From Lamprocystis purpurea DSM 4197 (lineage in GTDB: Bacteria; Pseudomonadota; Gammaproteobacteria; Chromatiales; Chromatiaceae): a DNA stretch of 64,000 nt. Made by a program: the position numbers and the translations under genes. This document shows positions 44,475-60,005 of the stretch, one piece after another (the first letter of the stretch is position 1; each line of letters opens with the position of its first letter). The stretch spans positions 1 through 64,000 of the forward strand of contig NZ_KB902509.1 in NCBI RefSeq assembly GCF_000379525.1, given 5' to 3'. Below the pieces are notes generated by a model that saw nothing but the letters and a program-made list of their open reading frames with translations, did not search any database and had not been told where the DNA came from.

Positions 44475-45490
44475 GGCGATGGGTCTCGCTGTTGCTGCTG
44501 ATTCCGGCGCCGGTCCCAATCGCCCTTGATGTCGAGGATACGCGGGAGGCAGCCCTCGAACGCGGCGACCAGGGACGGATCGAAATGATTGCCGGCACCC
44601 GCCCGCAGGGTCGTCATGACCTGTTCCAGGGGCCAGGCATCCTTGTATGGACGTTTCATGGTGAGCGCGTCGAAGACATCGGCCACGGTGACGATCCGCG
44701 CGGATTCCGGAATGGCCGTTCCGGCGAGTCCTTCCGGGTAGCCGCTGCCGTCCCACCGCTCATGATGATGGCGTGCAATCTCGGCGGCCAGCCGGAAGAC
44801 CGGTGCGTCGCTGCCGGACAGGATCTCGAAACCAATCGCACAATGGGTCTGCATCAGTGCCCATTCGTCGGGGTCCAACTTGCCGGGCTTGCGCAATACC
44901 GCATCGGGGATGCCGATCTTGCCGGTGTCGTGCATCGGTGCGGCCAATTCCAGCAGGTCGCAATCCGCCTGGGACCAGCCGATGGCGGCGGCCAACGCAC
45001 GCGCGTAGGCCGCCATGCGCCAGATATGCGCGCCGGTATCGACATCGTTGTAGTGTCCGGCCTTCCCGAGCATGAAGATGGCGTCGCGGTTGCCCTTCTC
45101 CAACTCCCGAGTGTGCACCAGTGACAGGTGGGTGCGCACCCGGGCCCGCACGATCCCCGCGCTCACGGGCTTGATCAGGTAATCGACCCCACCCGCGGCG
45201 AATCCGGCCTCCTCGTTTCCCACCTCCGACAAGGTGGTGACGAAGATCACCGGGATGCCCTCGGTGCGCGGATCGGCCTTGAGCGCCCGACAGACCGCGT
45301 ACCCGTCCATCTCGGGCATCTGAATGTCGAGCAGAATGAGGGCGGGCTGGTGTTTGACGGCCAGACCGATGGCCTCGGCACCACTGCGGGCCAGCATCAG
45401 AGGGTATTCGCCCGCCAGGATCGCGCGCAGGTTGGCGAGATTGGTGACCTCGTCATCGACCAGCAGCAGGGGGCCATGCGTCATGGGCAT
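44471..45490 (-). CDS. Response regulator with HD-GYP c-di-GMP phosphodiesterase domain
   Basis: This 339-residue protein starts MPMTHGPLLLVDDE (M3 also possible). The receiver domain at 5-125 has LILLDIQMPEMDG and LIKPVSAG. The HD-GYP domain at about 145-320 has MHDTGKIGIPD and HHHERWDGSGYPEGL, with the complete metal-binding and GYP motifs. It should degrade c-di-GMP when phosphorylated. It sits between the 1610-residue kinase (60 bp upstream) and the PocR kinase, both plausible phosphodonors. Confidence 0.93.
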   Translation of the reverse strand: MPMTHGPLLLVDDEVTNLANLRAILAGEYPLMLARSGAEAIGLAVKHQPALILLDIQMPEMDGYAVCRALKADPRTEGIPVIFVTTLSEVGNEEAGFAAGGVDYLIKPVSAGIVRARVRTHLSLVHTRELEKGNRDAIFMLGKAGHYNDVDTGAHIWRMAAYARALAAAIGWSQADCDLLELAAPMHDTGKIGIPDAVLRKPGKLDPDEWALMQTHCAIGFEILSGSDAPVFRLAAEIARHHHERWDGSGYPEGLAGTAIPESARIVTVADVFDALTMKRPYKDAWPLEQVMTTLRAGAGNHFDPSLVAAFEGCLPRILDIKGDWDRRRNQQQQRDPSP

Positions 45491-45550
45491 TTCCTAAAAT
45501 TGATCCCAAATCCGGAAATTCGTCTGAAAACGCGAAGCAAAGGGCCCTTT

Positions 45551-50383
<4,833 letters not shown>

Positions 50384-50550
50384 GACAGCGGCAACCGGGG
50401 TGGTTTGCAGGTGCAGGTCGAGCGCGGCCAGCCGGATCGCATCGCGTTCGGTCAGGGTGCCGATGACACAAGGTCGCGAGCGTGAGCGTTTCGATCATTG
50501 AACAGGATTTTCCGGTAATCGCCTAAGCTGACTTGCTCGCCGGCATGTAT

Positions 50551-50639
50551 AGCGTTCGCACCTGATATCCAGACAGACCTTCGTGTAGGGGCGGGTTTGA
50601 AACCCGCCCCTACGTCCGGTAATCACGTCCGAAGGCGAT
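50551..50639. mobile_element. 89-bp TA-flanked MITE-like element, copy near 50.6 kb
   Basis: It begins TAGCGTTCG and ends CGAAGGCGA, flanked by TA at 50549-50550 and 50640-50641. The central GTAGGGGCGG/CCGCCCCTAC palindrome is intact. It lies between the giant kinase gene and the cation-efflux gene, close to the eroded CBS coding region. Confidence 0.9.
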
Positions 50640-50673
50640 ATTAGGGCCGCCGGCATGGCCTGCATCATCAGAA

Positions 50674-51570
50674 TCAATCCCCGCGCTGATCCAGTTCCAG
50701 CCCGGCCGGGTCCTGATGGATGGTGATGTCGGCGTCCGGCCACGCGGTGTGCAGGACGTCCTCCACCCGATCGGAGATGGCATGCGCCTCCAGTAGGGAG
50801 ATGTCGGGGTCGAGTTCCAAATGGAGCTGGATCACCGCGATATGGCCGGAACGGCGGGTGCGCAGGCCATGGACGCCGCGGACTCCCGCTACCGTGAATG
50901 CCAGGGCCTTGATCCGCTGGCGGTGCTGCTCCTCGATTTCGCGATCCATCAGCAGGTCGACCGCCTCGCGCGCGATCTGGAAGGCGCTGTAGAAGATGTA
51001 GACGGCGATCCCGAGCGCGAAGAGCGGGTCGAGCCCCGGCCAGCCCAAAACCGCGAGGATCAGGGCGAGAAGGGTGGCCGAGTTGGTCGCCAGGTCGGTC
51101 GCGTAGTGCAGGGCGTCGGCGCGGATGGCGGTTGAGCCGGTCGCCCGGATGACCCGGTGCTGGAAGACGAGTAGCACGCCGGTGGCCGCCATCGCAAAGA
51201 GCATGACGCCGATGCCCACGCCGATGTCCGACAGGGGGGCCGGGTTGACCAGCCGATCGACCGCGTGCAGGGCGAGGAACAGGGCGGATCCGCCGATGAA
51301 GGCGGCCTGCGCCAGTCCGGCCAGGGCTTCGGCCTTGCCGTGCCCGAAGCGGTGGTCCTTGTCCGCGGGTTGCAGCGACCAGTGGACCGCCAGCAGGTTC
51401 ACCACGGAGGCGCCCACGTCCATCAGCGAGTCGATCAAAGAGGCCAGGACACTGACCGCGTCAGTGACCAGCCAGGCGGCCAGCTTCGCCACGATCAACA
51501 GGGTCGCGGTCGCGACCGAGGCGTAGGTGGCGAGTCGCAGCAGGCGGGAATTCTGCTGGTGCGGCGTCAT
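50674..51570 (-). CDS. fieF: Cation diffusion facilitator, FieF/YiiP-like
   Basis: This 298-residue transporter has six membrane helices in the CDF pattern. Metal-site motifs are DSLMDVGAS in helix 2 and DALHYATD in helix 5. HRFGHGKAEALAGLAQ follows helix 2, as in the family. The C-terminal cytoplasmic domain at about 210-290 (GVHGLRTRRSGHIAVIQLHL) is the metal-sensing ferredoxin-like fold. It exports divalent cations such as Zn or Fe by proton antiport. Which metal is not determined here. The C-terminus ends close to the mobile element. Confidence 0.9.
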   Translation of the reverse strand: MTPHQQNSRLLRLATYASVATATLLIVAKLAAWLVTDAVSVLASLIDSLMDVGASVVNLLAVHWSLQPADKDHRFGHGKAEALAGLAQAAFIGGSALFLALHAVDRLVNPAPLSDIGVGIGVMLFAMAATGVLLVFQHRVIRATGSTAIRADALHYATDLATNSATLLALILAVLGWPGLDPLFALGIAVYIFYSAFQIAREAVDLLMDREIEEQHRQRIKALAFTVAGVRGVHGLRTRRSGHIAVIQLHLELDPDISLLEAHAISDRVEDVLHTAWPDADITIHQDPAGLELDQRGD

Positions 51571-51630
51571 GGCTGGTGCGGGGCAATGGGTGGCATGAGG
51601 AACTCCGAATAACTCCTAAGGAACGGGTCA

Positions 51631-51882
51631 CTGTTCCGGCCGGCGCACTGGAGGTCGTGGCTTTCGCCGGACGCGGGCCGCCCGGACGCGAGGTCGACCG
51701 GCTAACGGCCATGGCGCCCGCGCACCCCGGAACATGAAAGTCCTCTCAACTGCCGGCGTGTGAGGCTGCGTAGTCAGGGCTTCCAGCCCTGACTGTTCCA
51801 GCCCCGTCGCCGCCAGGCCAGGATGGCGTGACTACGCACTTTCACGGTAAGGCCTCGGCCTCCAGTTTTCTTGAGGCCGGAA
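51631..51882. repeat. Two adjacent repeat units in a 610-bp intergenic region
   Basis: 51643-51712 carries CTGGAGGTCGTGGCTTTCGC, related to the core at 41767. 51729-51882 matches 61927-62090 closely and 55604-55731 in reverse; it contains GTAGTCAGGGCTTCCAGCCC palindromes and ends near CTCCAGTTTTCTTGAGGCCG. The half-element GATCAAGGCC appears again at 51967. No gene is seen between fieF and ppk2. Confidence 0.8.
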
Positions 51883-52181
51883 CGATGATCAGGACGTTCC
51901 GGGCGACCGGGGGTCCGGGATGTCGCCAGGCTGCCCTGAAGGGCGACCTGCATTCTTGCCGGTCATGATCAAGGCCAACACGCGCACTCTGCGGATTTCC
52001 ACGGTTGGGGATACTATGCCGGGCGTCGGACAATGTCGAGATTGTCCTTGCTCATAGTGCGACCATTGGCGCCAACTGGTCGGTTGATGACCGCTCGCCT
52101 TTGCACTGTTTCGGCCAGGCCGCCGAGGGTGTGGTGTCGCGATTGTGCACCACCTCAACCGATGACGGGAGTACAGACAAG

Positions 52182-53030
52182 ATGAACTACACCAAGCAAT
52201 TGATCGTCGAACCAGAGGCCAGGGTACGGCTCAAGCAGTTCGATCCGGCCGGTCACGGCAAGGGCGGCGCCGAGCAGGACGCGGACCAGGAACTCGCGGC
52301 CGTCAAAGCCCGCATCGGCGATCTCCAGCGCAAGATGTACGGAGACAATCGGCACGCGCTCCTGATCGTCCTGCAAGGCTTGGATGCGGCAGGCAAGGAC
52401 GGCGTATGCTGGCACGTGATCGGCGGCATGGATCCCCAGGGCTGCAAGGTCCAGGGGTTCAAGGCGCCCACGGCGGCCGAGGCGGCGCACGACTTCTTGT
52501 GGCGCATTCATCCGCACGCCCCGGCTAAGGGCGAGGTGGCGGTGTTCAACCGCTCGCACTATGAAGACGTGCTGGTCACCCGCGTCCATCAACTCGTCCC
52601 GCGCACGGTCTGGGAGCGGCGCTACGACCTGATCAATGACTGGGAGCGGCTGCTGGCCGTCGAGAATGGCACGACGATTCTGAAGTTCTGCCTGGTCATC
52701 TCCAAGGAGGAGCAGTTGAAGCGGTTCGCCGAGCGGTTGAATGATCCTCATCGGCAATGGAAGATCAGCGACTCCGATTACAAGGAGCGCGCCTGCTTCG
52801 ACGATTACCTGGACGCCTTCGACGAGGCGCTGGAGCGCACTTCCACGGCGCATGCCCCCTGGTTCACCATCCCCTGCGATCACAAATGGTTCCGTAATCT
52901 GGCCGTCGCCCATATTGTGCTCGATGCCATGGAGGCGCTGGATCTCCACTACCCCGAGCCGACGGTCGACCTCGAACAGATCCGGCGCGAATACCATGCG
53001 GCTGCGGGCGGCAAGGGCAAGCAGCGCTGA
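52182..53030 (+). CDS. ppk2: Polyphosphate kinase 2
   Basis: This 282-residue protein starts MNYTKQLIVEPEARVRLKQF; a longer in-frame extension is unlike the family. It is a P-loop kinase with Walker A IVLQGLDAAGKDG. The GGMDPQGCKVQGFKAP block, VFNRSHYEDVLVTRVH and the lid FAERLNDPHRQWKISDSDY are class-typical. PPK2 enzymes use polyphosphate to phosphorylate nucleotides. Class (ADP or AMP acceptor) cannot be settled by eye. It is convergent with the permease gene, with stops about 8 bp apart. Confidence 0.93.
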   Translation: MNYTKQLIVEPEARVRLKQFDPAGHGKGGAEQDADQELAAVKARIGDLQRKMYGDNRHALLIVLQGLDAAGKDGVCWHVIGGMDPQGCKVQGFKAPTAAEAAHDFLWRIHPHAPAKGEVAVFNRSHYEDVLVTRVHQLVPRTVWERRYDLINDWERLLAVENGTTILKFCLVISKEEQLKRFAERLNDPHRQWKISDSDYKERACFDDYLDAFDEALERTSTAHAPWFTIPCDHKWFRNLAVAHIVLDAMEALDLHYPEPTVDLEQIRREYHAAAGGKGKQR

Positions 53031-53038
53031 TGCCGACC

Positions 53039-54271
53039 TCACATCAGATATCTGACCCAAACCCAGGCGATCAGCAAGGTGCTCAGGGCCACCGGCAGAC
53101 CCACCTTGGCAAACTCCCGGAATGAGATGTTGAGGCCCCTCGCATTGGCCGCATCGACCACGATGATGTTCGCCAGGCTGCCGATGACGATCAGATTGCT
53201 GGAGAGGCCGCTGGCCAGCGCCATCAGGGGTCCGGCCTCGGGATCATTGGCATAGGGCAGGAGCAGCATCACGGTCGGAACGTTCGAGGTGATGTCGCTC
53301 AGCACGGCGCTCAATACGAAGAGCACGTCACTGTGCTGGAGGTTGAATCCGGCCGCATTCAAGTCGCCGACCAGTTGCTGTGGCATCCCGGTATTCTGGA
53401 AGGCGCCGTTGACTATGAACAGACCGACGAACAGGATCAGCAGCCCCCAATCCATGCGATGCAGCATGCTGCGGGACATGAAGCGGGCGTTGAACAGCAT
53501 GAAGGCGCCGGCGCTGGCCGCTACCAGGCCGCGACTCCACTCGGTGAAAATGAAGGCATAGAGGACGAAGCCCAGGACCAGCAAGCCCTTGATGGTCTCC
53601 CACCGGTCGAACGGGGGTGCCGCCGCGTCGGCGGAATGGGCGCTGCGGTCCGCCGCGTCCGGCCGCTGGAGTTGCCAGTGGGCGCGGTAGAAGAGCATCA
53701 GGGCGAGCCAGACGACACCTAAAGACAGGAGGGCGGGTACTGCGGCGTACGCCATATAGTGGACGAAGGAGAGTTGCAGTCGCTCGCCGATCAGCATGTT
53801 CTGGGGGCTGCCGATGAGCGTTGCCACCGAGCCGGCATTGGCGGCGAAGGCGATCGCCAAAAGGAACGGCACCGGATTCAGTCCGCGGCGCAGACAAATG
53901 GACAGCACGACCGGGGTCATGGCGACCGCCACCACGTCGTTGGTGAGCAAGGCGGACATGACGCCAACCAGCCCGATCAGCAGGGCGAGCAGGATCGCCG
54001 GCCTGGTCTGGACTGCGCCGACCCTGGCCGACACCGCGCCGTAAAGCCCGGACAGCTCGAACTGGATCGACAGCAGCATGAGCCCGAACAGCATGCCGAT
54101 GGTGCCGAAGTCGACGCTGGCGACCGCTTGCGCCTCGGTGAGTTCGGCGGCGGCCAAGAGCGCGATGGCGCCGCCCAAGGCGATCGCGGCGCGGTCCACC
54201 TTGAGCCACGGCAAGTGGCCGAGCATCATGCCGAGATAGACGACGACGAAGATGATCAGGACGATGGACAT
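53039..54271 (-). CDS. SLC13/ArsB-NhaD superfamily anion permease
   Basis: This 410-residue membrane protein has about ten to eleven helices. Features of the ArsB/DASS superfamily are the LLTNDVVAVAMTPVVLSICL re-entrant segment and the paired SVATLIGSPQNMLIGE motif. A mirrored second half carries LSDITSNVPTVMLLLPYAN and SNLIVIGSLANIIVVDAA. It probably carries an inorganic or dicarboxylate anion. No arsenic genes are adjacent. Substrate unknown. Confidence 0.85.
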   Translation of the reverse strand: MSIVLIIFVVVYLGMMLGHLPWLKVDRAAIALGGAIALLAAAELTEAQAVASVDFGTIGMLFGLMLLSIQFELSGLYGAVSARVGAVQTRPAILLALLIGLVGVMSALLTNDVVAVAMTPVVLSICLRRGLNPVPFLLAIAFAANAGSVATLIGSPQNMLIGERLQLSFVHYMAYAAVPALLSLGVVWLALMLFYRAHWQLQRPDAADRSAHSADAAAPPFDRWETIKGLLVLGFVLYAFIFTEWSRGLVAASAGAFMLFNARFMSRSMLHRMDWGLLILFVGLFIVNGAFQNTGMPQQLVGDLNAAGFNLQHSDVLFVLSAVLSDITSNVPTVMLLLPYANDPEAGPLMALASGLSSNLIVIGSLANIIVVDAANARGLNISFREFAKVGLPVALSTLLIAWVWVRYLM

Positions 54272-54379
54272 GAACCAACTCCGCGCGGTTGCGATTGTAG
54301 GTAGCGAGTCATAAATCGGCCCGCAGGCCCCGGGGCGCAGAGCGCCGAAGACCTGCGTGACATCGCCGGAGCGGTGTCA

Positions 54380-54735
54380 CGAGAGCAAATAACCGGCATC
54401 GACCACGACGATCATGGCCTCGACCCCCAACACCTCTTTCACCGCAAGGGCTTGCGGGGCTAACTGCTGGGTGTCGTTGCCGGCGTTGGTGACGTCGTAA
54501 TGGGCGATGAGCCGGTGCTTGCTATCGACGGAGTTCTGGACGTTGTAGCCGACCAGTTGCTGGCCGCCCTTGCGCAGGGCGCGGGCATCCGGGTCGGTGC
54601 GCGAGATCTGGGTTTCCCCGCTGTCCTCCAGTTGCTTGAGCAGGGCCGCGTGGCGCGCTTGGCGCGCCTGGAGCTTCACGATCTTGGCGGCCAACTCCGG
54701 GCGCCGACCACGGTCCGAATACTTACCCAATCTCG
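54380..54735 (-). pseudogene. IS1182/IS4-like transposase fragment
   Basis: The frame reads RTDPDARALRKGGQQLVGYN, VQNSVDSKHRLIAHYDVTNA and DTQQLAPQALAVKEVLGVEA, ending MIVVVDAGYLLS. This is the central part of DDE transposases of the IS1182-like group, including the VADAGY-type motif. N- and C-terminal thirds are missing, and no terminal repeats were found. A dead remnant. Confidence 0.8.
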
Positions 54736-54807
54736 GGAGCGCGGTCACGAGTGAAGGGCTGGGAACAATGCTGCCGTTTGGGCTGATGGCAATTGCCCCA
54801 TGTTTGC

Positions 54808-55155
54808 TCAGGCGGCCAACTGCTGATCGTCGAGGAGCGTCAGGCACAGGGTGCGGATCGCGGCGATTTCGCGCTGAAACTCCTGTTGGGCCTGTTCGAC
54901 CGGCAGGGCGTCGAAGATGTCGGGAAGTTGGACGCCGCGCCCCATGATGTCATCGGCGATCTTGTGCCTTAACTGCCGACGGACATAGAGGCAGTTATCC
55001 GCGTGGAAGAAGACTTCGACCGCTCCGGAGGCGCTGATGGTGCCGGCGACCAGCGATTCGACGACACCGAGTGACAGCAACGCGAAGGATGCGAGCCGTT
55101 GTTCCTCGCTGCCGGAGTGCGCCAAGAGCGCTTCGATCTCAACCCGCTGTTTCAT
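54808..55155 (-). CDS. Conserved-looking small protein of unknown function
   Basis: This 115-residue, predominantly helical protein starts MKQRVEIEALLAHSG, with FFHADNCLYVRRQLRHKIAD and VQLPDIFDALPVEQAQQEFQ. It has no signal peptide or membrane helix. Codon use is like its neighbours and a start is well placed, so it is probably real. I do not recognise a named family. Its position between a transposase relic and an antitoxin suggests an accessory gene. Confidence 0.55.
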   Translation of the reverse strand: MKQRVEIEALLAHSGSEEQRLASFALLSLGVVESLVAGTISASGAVEVFFHADNCLYVRRQLRHKIADDIMGRGVQLPDIFDALPVEQAQQEFQREIAAIRTLCLTLLDDQQLAA

Positions 55156-55264
55156 GGCTCGCTTCCATTTGGGAAGAATTTCACCCCGGCGACTTGCCCG
55201 GAGGGGTGTTCAAAATAGTGCACGTCACCACCGACCCCGTTACCCGGCTAGGATGCGGTTCCTC

Positions 55265-55330
55265 TGGTTGGTCGACCTTCAGGTCGGCCCCTGCTGCGTC
55301 GGTCGGCCTGAAGGCCGACCTACACCAAGG
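55265..55330. repeat. Inverted repeat at the 3' end of the antitoxin gene
   Basis: GGTCGACCTTCAGGTCGGCC and GGTCGGCCTGAAGGCCGACC are near-palindromic arms. The antitoxin gene's last codons run into this repeat. Confidence 0.7.
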
Positions 55331-55545
55331 AGTCGCCAGTCTTCTACCGGAGCCAGGAAGCTGCCCAGCGACATGGGTCGGAGCGGTATCGATTCCGGTG
55401 CCTGCGATGGCACTGGCGGGTAGACGCGCACGATGTACTCGAGGCCCCTGCGCACGACCTCGGCAAGCGAGATCTCCCGCTCCCACGCGACGCGCTGGGC
55501 CTCCCGGTAGGGTTCGTCAGGGAGTTGGATTTTGGTCTTGATCAT
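55279..55545 (-). CDS. RHH-type antitoxin-like protein, toxin not present
   Basis: This 88-residue protein starts MIKTKIQLPDEPYREAQRVA, a ribbon-helix-helix start, followed by ISLAEVVRRGLEYIVRVYPP. The last about 18 residues (LLGVGRPSGRPTQQGPT) are encoded by a palindromic repeat, so the native C-terminus has been replaced or extended. No toxin gene follows. It may still repress its own promoter. Confidence 0.65.
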   Translation of the reverse strand: MIKTKIQLPDEPYREAQRVAWEREISLAEVVRRGLEYIVRVYPPVPSQAPESIPLRPMSLGSFLAPVEDWRLLGVGRPSGRPTQQGPT

Positions 55546-55603
55546 GGTGGGAAAATAGCACCATGGGGGACTCGTATCAAACCCGGATCGTTCACGAGGG
55601 CAA

Positions 55604-55731
55604 ACTGGAGGCCGAGGCTTTACCGTGAAAGTGCGTAGTCAGGCCATCCGGGCCTGACGGCGTCGGGACTGGAACGGTCAGGGCTGGAAGCCCTGACTAC
55701 GCAGCGGTCGAGCAGACTTTCATGTTCCGGG
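55604..55731. repeat. Repeat unit shared with 51.8 and 62.0 kb, reverse orientation
   Basis: It begins ACTGGAGGCCGAGGCTTTAC and ends AGACTTTCATGTTCCGG, the reverse complement of the 51729-51882 unit. The CAGGGCTGGAAGCCCTG palindrome is central. Confidence 0.8.
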
Positions 55732-55766
55732 GTGGCGCGGGCGCCATGGTCGTTAGCCGGTCGACC

Positions 55767-58322
<2,556 letters not shown>

Positions 58323-58421
58323 CAGCCTAAGGCCACGGCAACCGCCCGGGTCTCAAATTTTTTACAGTGCGGTTATTCTAACTGAAGCGCGTCCGGCCAA
58401 GAACCGGTGTGTCCATGCGTC

Positions 58422-59159
58422 TCAGATGACAGGATCCTGGCGGTACTGCACATCGCCCAGCAGGCGGCCCAGTTCCGTCTTCACCAAGGCGTAGCACTCG
58501 CAGGCACGGGTTTCGAGCCCCTGCCGATCGACGACCGTGATGTGGCCGCGGCGATAGCGGATGAAGCCACACTGTTGCAGCTTGCGCGCCGCCTCGGTGA
58601 CGCTTTCGCGGCGCACGCCCAACATGCTGGCCACCAGTTCCTGCGTCATGACCAGTTCGCGCTCCGGGGCCCGATCCAGCGTCAGCAGGAGCCAGCGGCT
58701 GAGTTGCTGCTCTACCGAGTGATGACGGTTGCAGGCCGCGGTTTGCGCGGTCTGGGTGATCAGTGCCTGCATATAGCGCAGCAACAGGGGCTGCAACAGA
58801 CCGACCCCCTCGAAGGCCAACTTCAGGCGGCGGCGCTCCAGGCGATACGCGTGGCCCGCCGTCTGCACGACGGCCGAACTGGGTGTGGAGTCGCCACCCA
58901 TGAAGAGCGAAACGCCGACCATGCCTTCGTTGCCCACACCGGCGGTCTCGGCCGCCGCGCCGCTTTCCGTGACATAGTGCAGCGAGACGACCGCGCTGGT
59001 TGGAAAATAGGCATGACGCAGCCGCTGGCCCGGTTCGTAGAGCATCTCGCCCAGGGCCAGCGGGCAGGGTTCCAGATGCGGCGACAGGGTCGCGTACTCG
59101 AGGTCGGGCAGCGCGGCCAGCAGATGATTCTGATTCGGGCTGTGGCGGGCCGGGAGCAT
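58422..59159 (-). CDS. Crp/Fnr-family transcriptional regulator
   Basis: This 245-residue protein starts MLPARHSPNQNHLLAALPDL. The cyclic-nucleotide-binding-like beta barrel at about 15-135 includes LALGEMLYEPGQRLRHAYFP and GNEGMVGVSLFMGG. The C-terminal winged helix at 160-225 has LVMTQELVASMLGVRRESVT, the recognition-helix region. There is no Fnr-type cysteine cluster, so the signal is unknown. It lies 6 bp downstream of a receiver-PAS protein and is probably co-transcribed with it. Confidence 0.88.
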   Translation of the reverse strand: MLPARHSPNQNHLLAALPDLEYATLSPHLEPCPLALGEMLYEPGQRLRHAYFPTSAVVSLHYVTESGAAAETAGVGNEGMVGVSLFMGGDSTPSSAVVQTAGHAYRLERRRLKLAFEGVGLLQPLLLRYMQALITQTAQTAACNRHHSVEQQLSRWLLLTLDRAPERELVMTQELVASMLGVRRESVTEAARKLQQCGFIRYRRGHITVVDRQGLETRACECYALVKTELGRLLGDVQYRQDPVI

Positions 59160-59165
59160 CGCGCG

Positions 59166-60005
59166 TCAGCCGACTGCCGCCGCGGGCCTGGGCGTGGTTT
59201 CCACGCCGATGCCGCGATAGCCGATGAAGCGGCAGGCCCGGCTGAACCGCGGCTCGCCGCTGACCCGGTACTGCTGTTGCGAGCCGTCGGCGTTGACGCG
59301 GCTGAAGGGGAAGTCCAGGAACGGCTGGCGGGCGGCGATCTTGACGCGGATGGCGGTACGCTCGGTCTCGTTCCAACCGCCGGTCGGCGGTTGCGTGGCG
59401 GTGACTGGCGCCACCTGGTCGGGAATACCCAGCATCGCCATCACCGGGCCTGAGATCGTGGTGAAGCGGCCGGTCTCGTCCTGTTCCCAGTACCAGTCCG
59501 ACGCCAGTTCGGCGAGGCTGCGGTAGCGGGCCTCGCTGTCGCGCAGTTCCTGGGTGCGGGCCTCCACCGTCTGCTCCAGCAGCAGGTTGGACGCTTCGAG
59601 TCGGCGGTACAGCAGCCGCACCTCCAGCATGTTGTGGATACGCGTCTTGACTTCCACCAGGTCGAAGGGCTTGCTGACAAAGTCCTTGGCGCCGGCCTGC
59701 AAGGCGCGCAATTTGTGCGCCGGTTGGGCGGTGAGCACGATGACCGGGAGGTAGCTGTCGGCGGCCTGCACCTGCAGCGCGGCCATCACCTGAAAACCGT
59801 CCATGGCGGGCATCTGCAGATCGAGCAGGATCAGGTCGTAGTCGTTGCTGCGGTGCAGCGCGCACACCTGGGTCGGGTCCATCGTCGCGGTCACGCTGGT
59901 ATAACCCGCGTCGCCGAGCAGGCGCTGCAAGAGCCGCACATTGGCATCCTGATCGTCGACGATCAGGATGCGCGCGGCCAGGATCTCCTGTTCCGGTAAT
60001 TTCAT
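59166..60005 (-). CDS. Receiver-PAS response regulator without output domain
   Basis: This 279-residue protein starts MKLPEQEILAARILIVDDQD. The receiver at 10-130 has LILLDLQMPAMDG and FVSKPFDLVE. A coiled coil at 130-160 is followed by a PAS domain (165-270, ELASDWYWEQDETGRFTTIS). No GGDEF, kinase or DNA-binding output follows, so it may signal by protein contact or be shortened at its end. ATG overlaps the upstream kinase stop by ATGA, implying it is that kinase's partner. Confidence 0.87.
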   Translation of the reverse strand: MKLPEQEILAARILIVDDQDANVRLLQRLLGDAGYTSVTATMDPTQVCALHRSNDYDLILLDLQMPAMDGFQVMAALQVQAADSYLPVIVLTAQPAHKLRALQAGAKDFVSKPFDLVEVKTRIHNMLEVRLLYRRLEASNLLLEQTVEARTQELRDSEARYRSLAELASDWYWEQDETGRFTTISGPVMAMLGIPDQVAPVTATQPPTGGWNETERTAIRVKIAARQPFLDFPFSRVNADGSQQQYRVSGEPRFSRACRFIGYRGIGVETTPRPAAAVG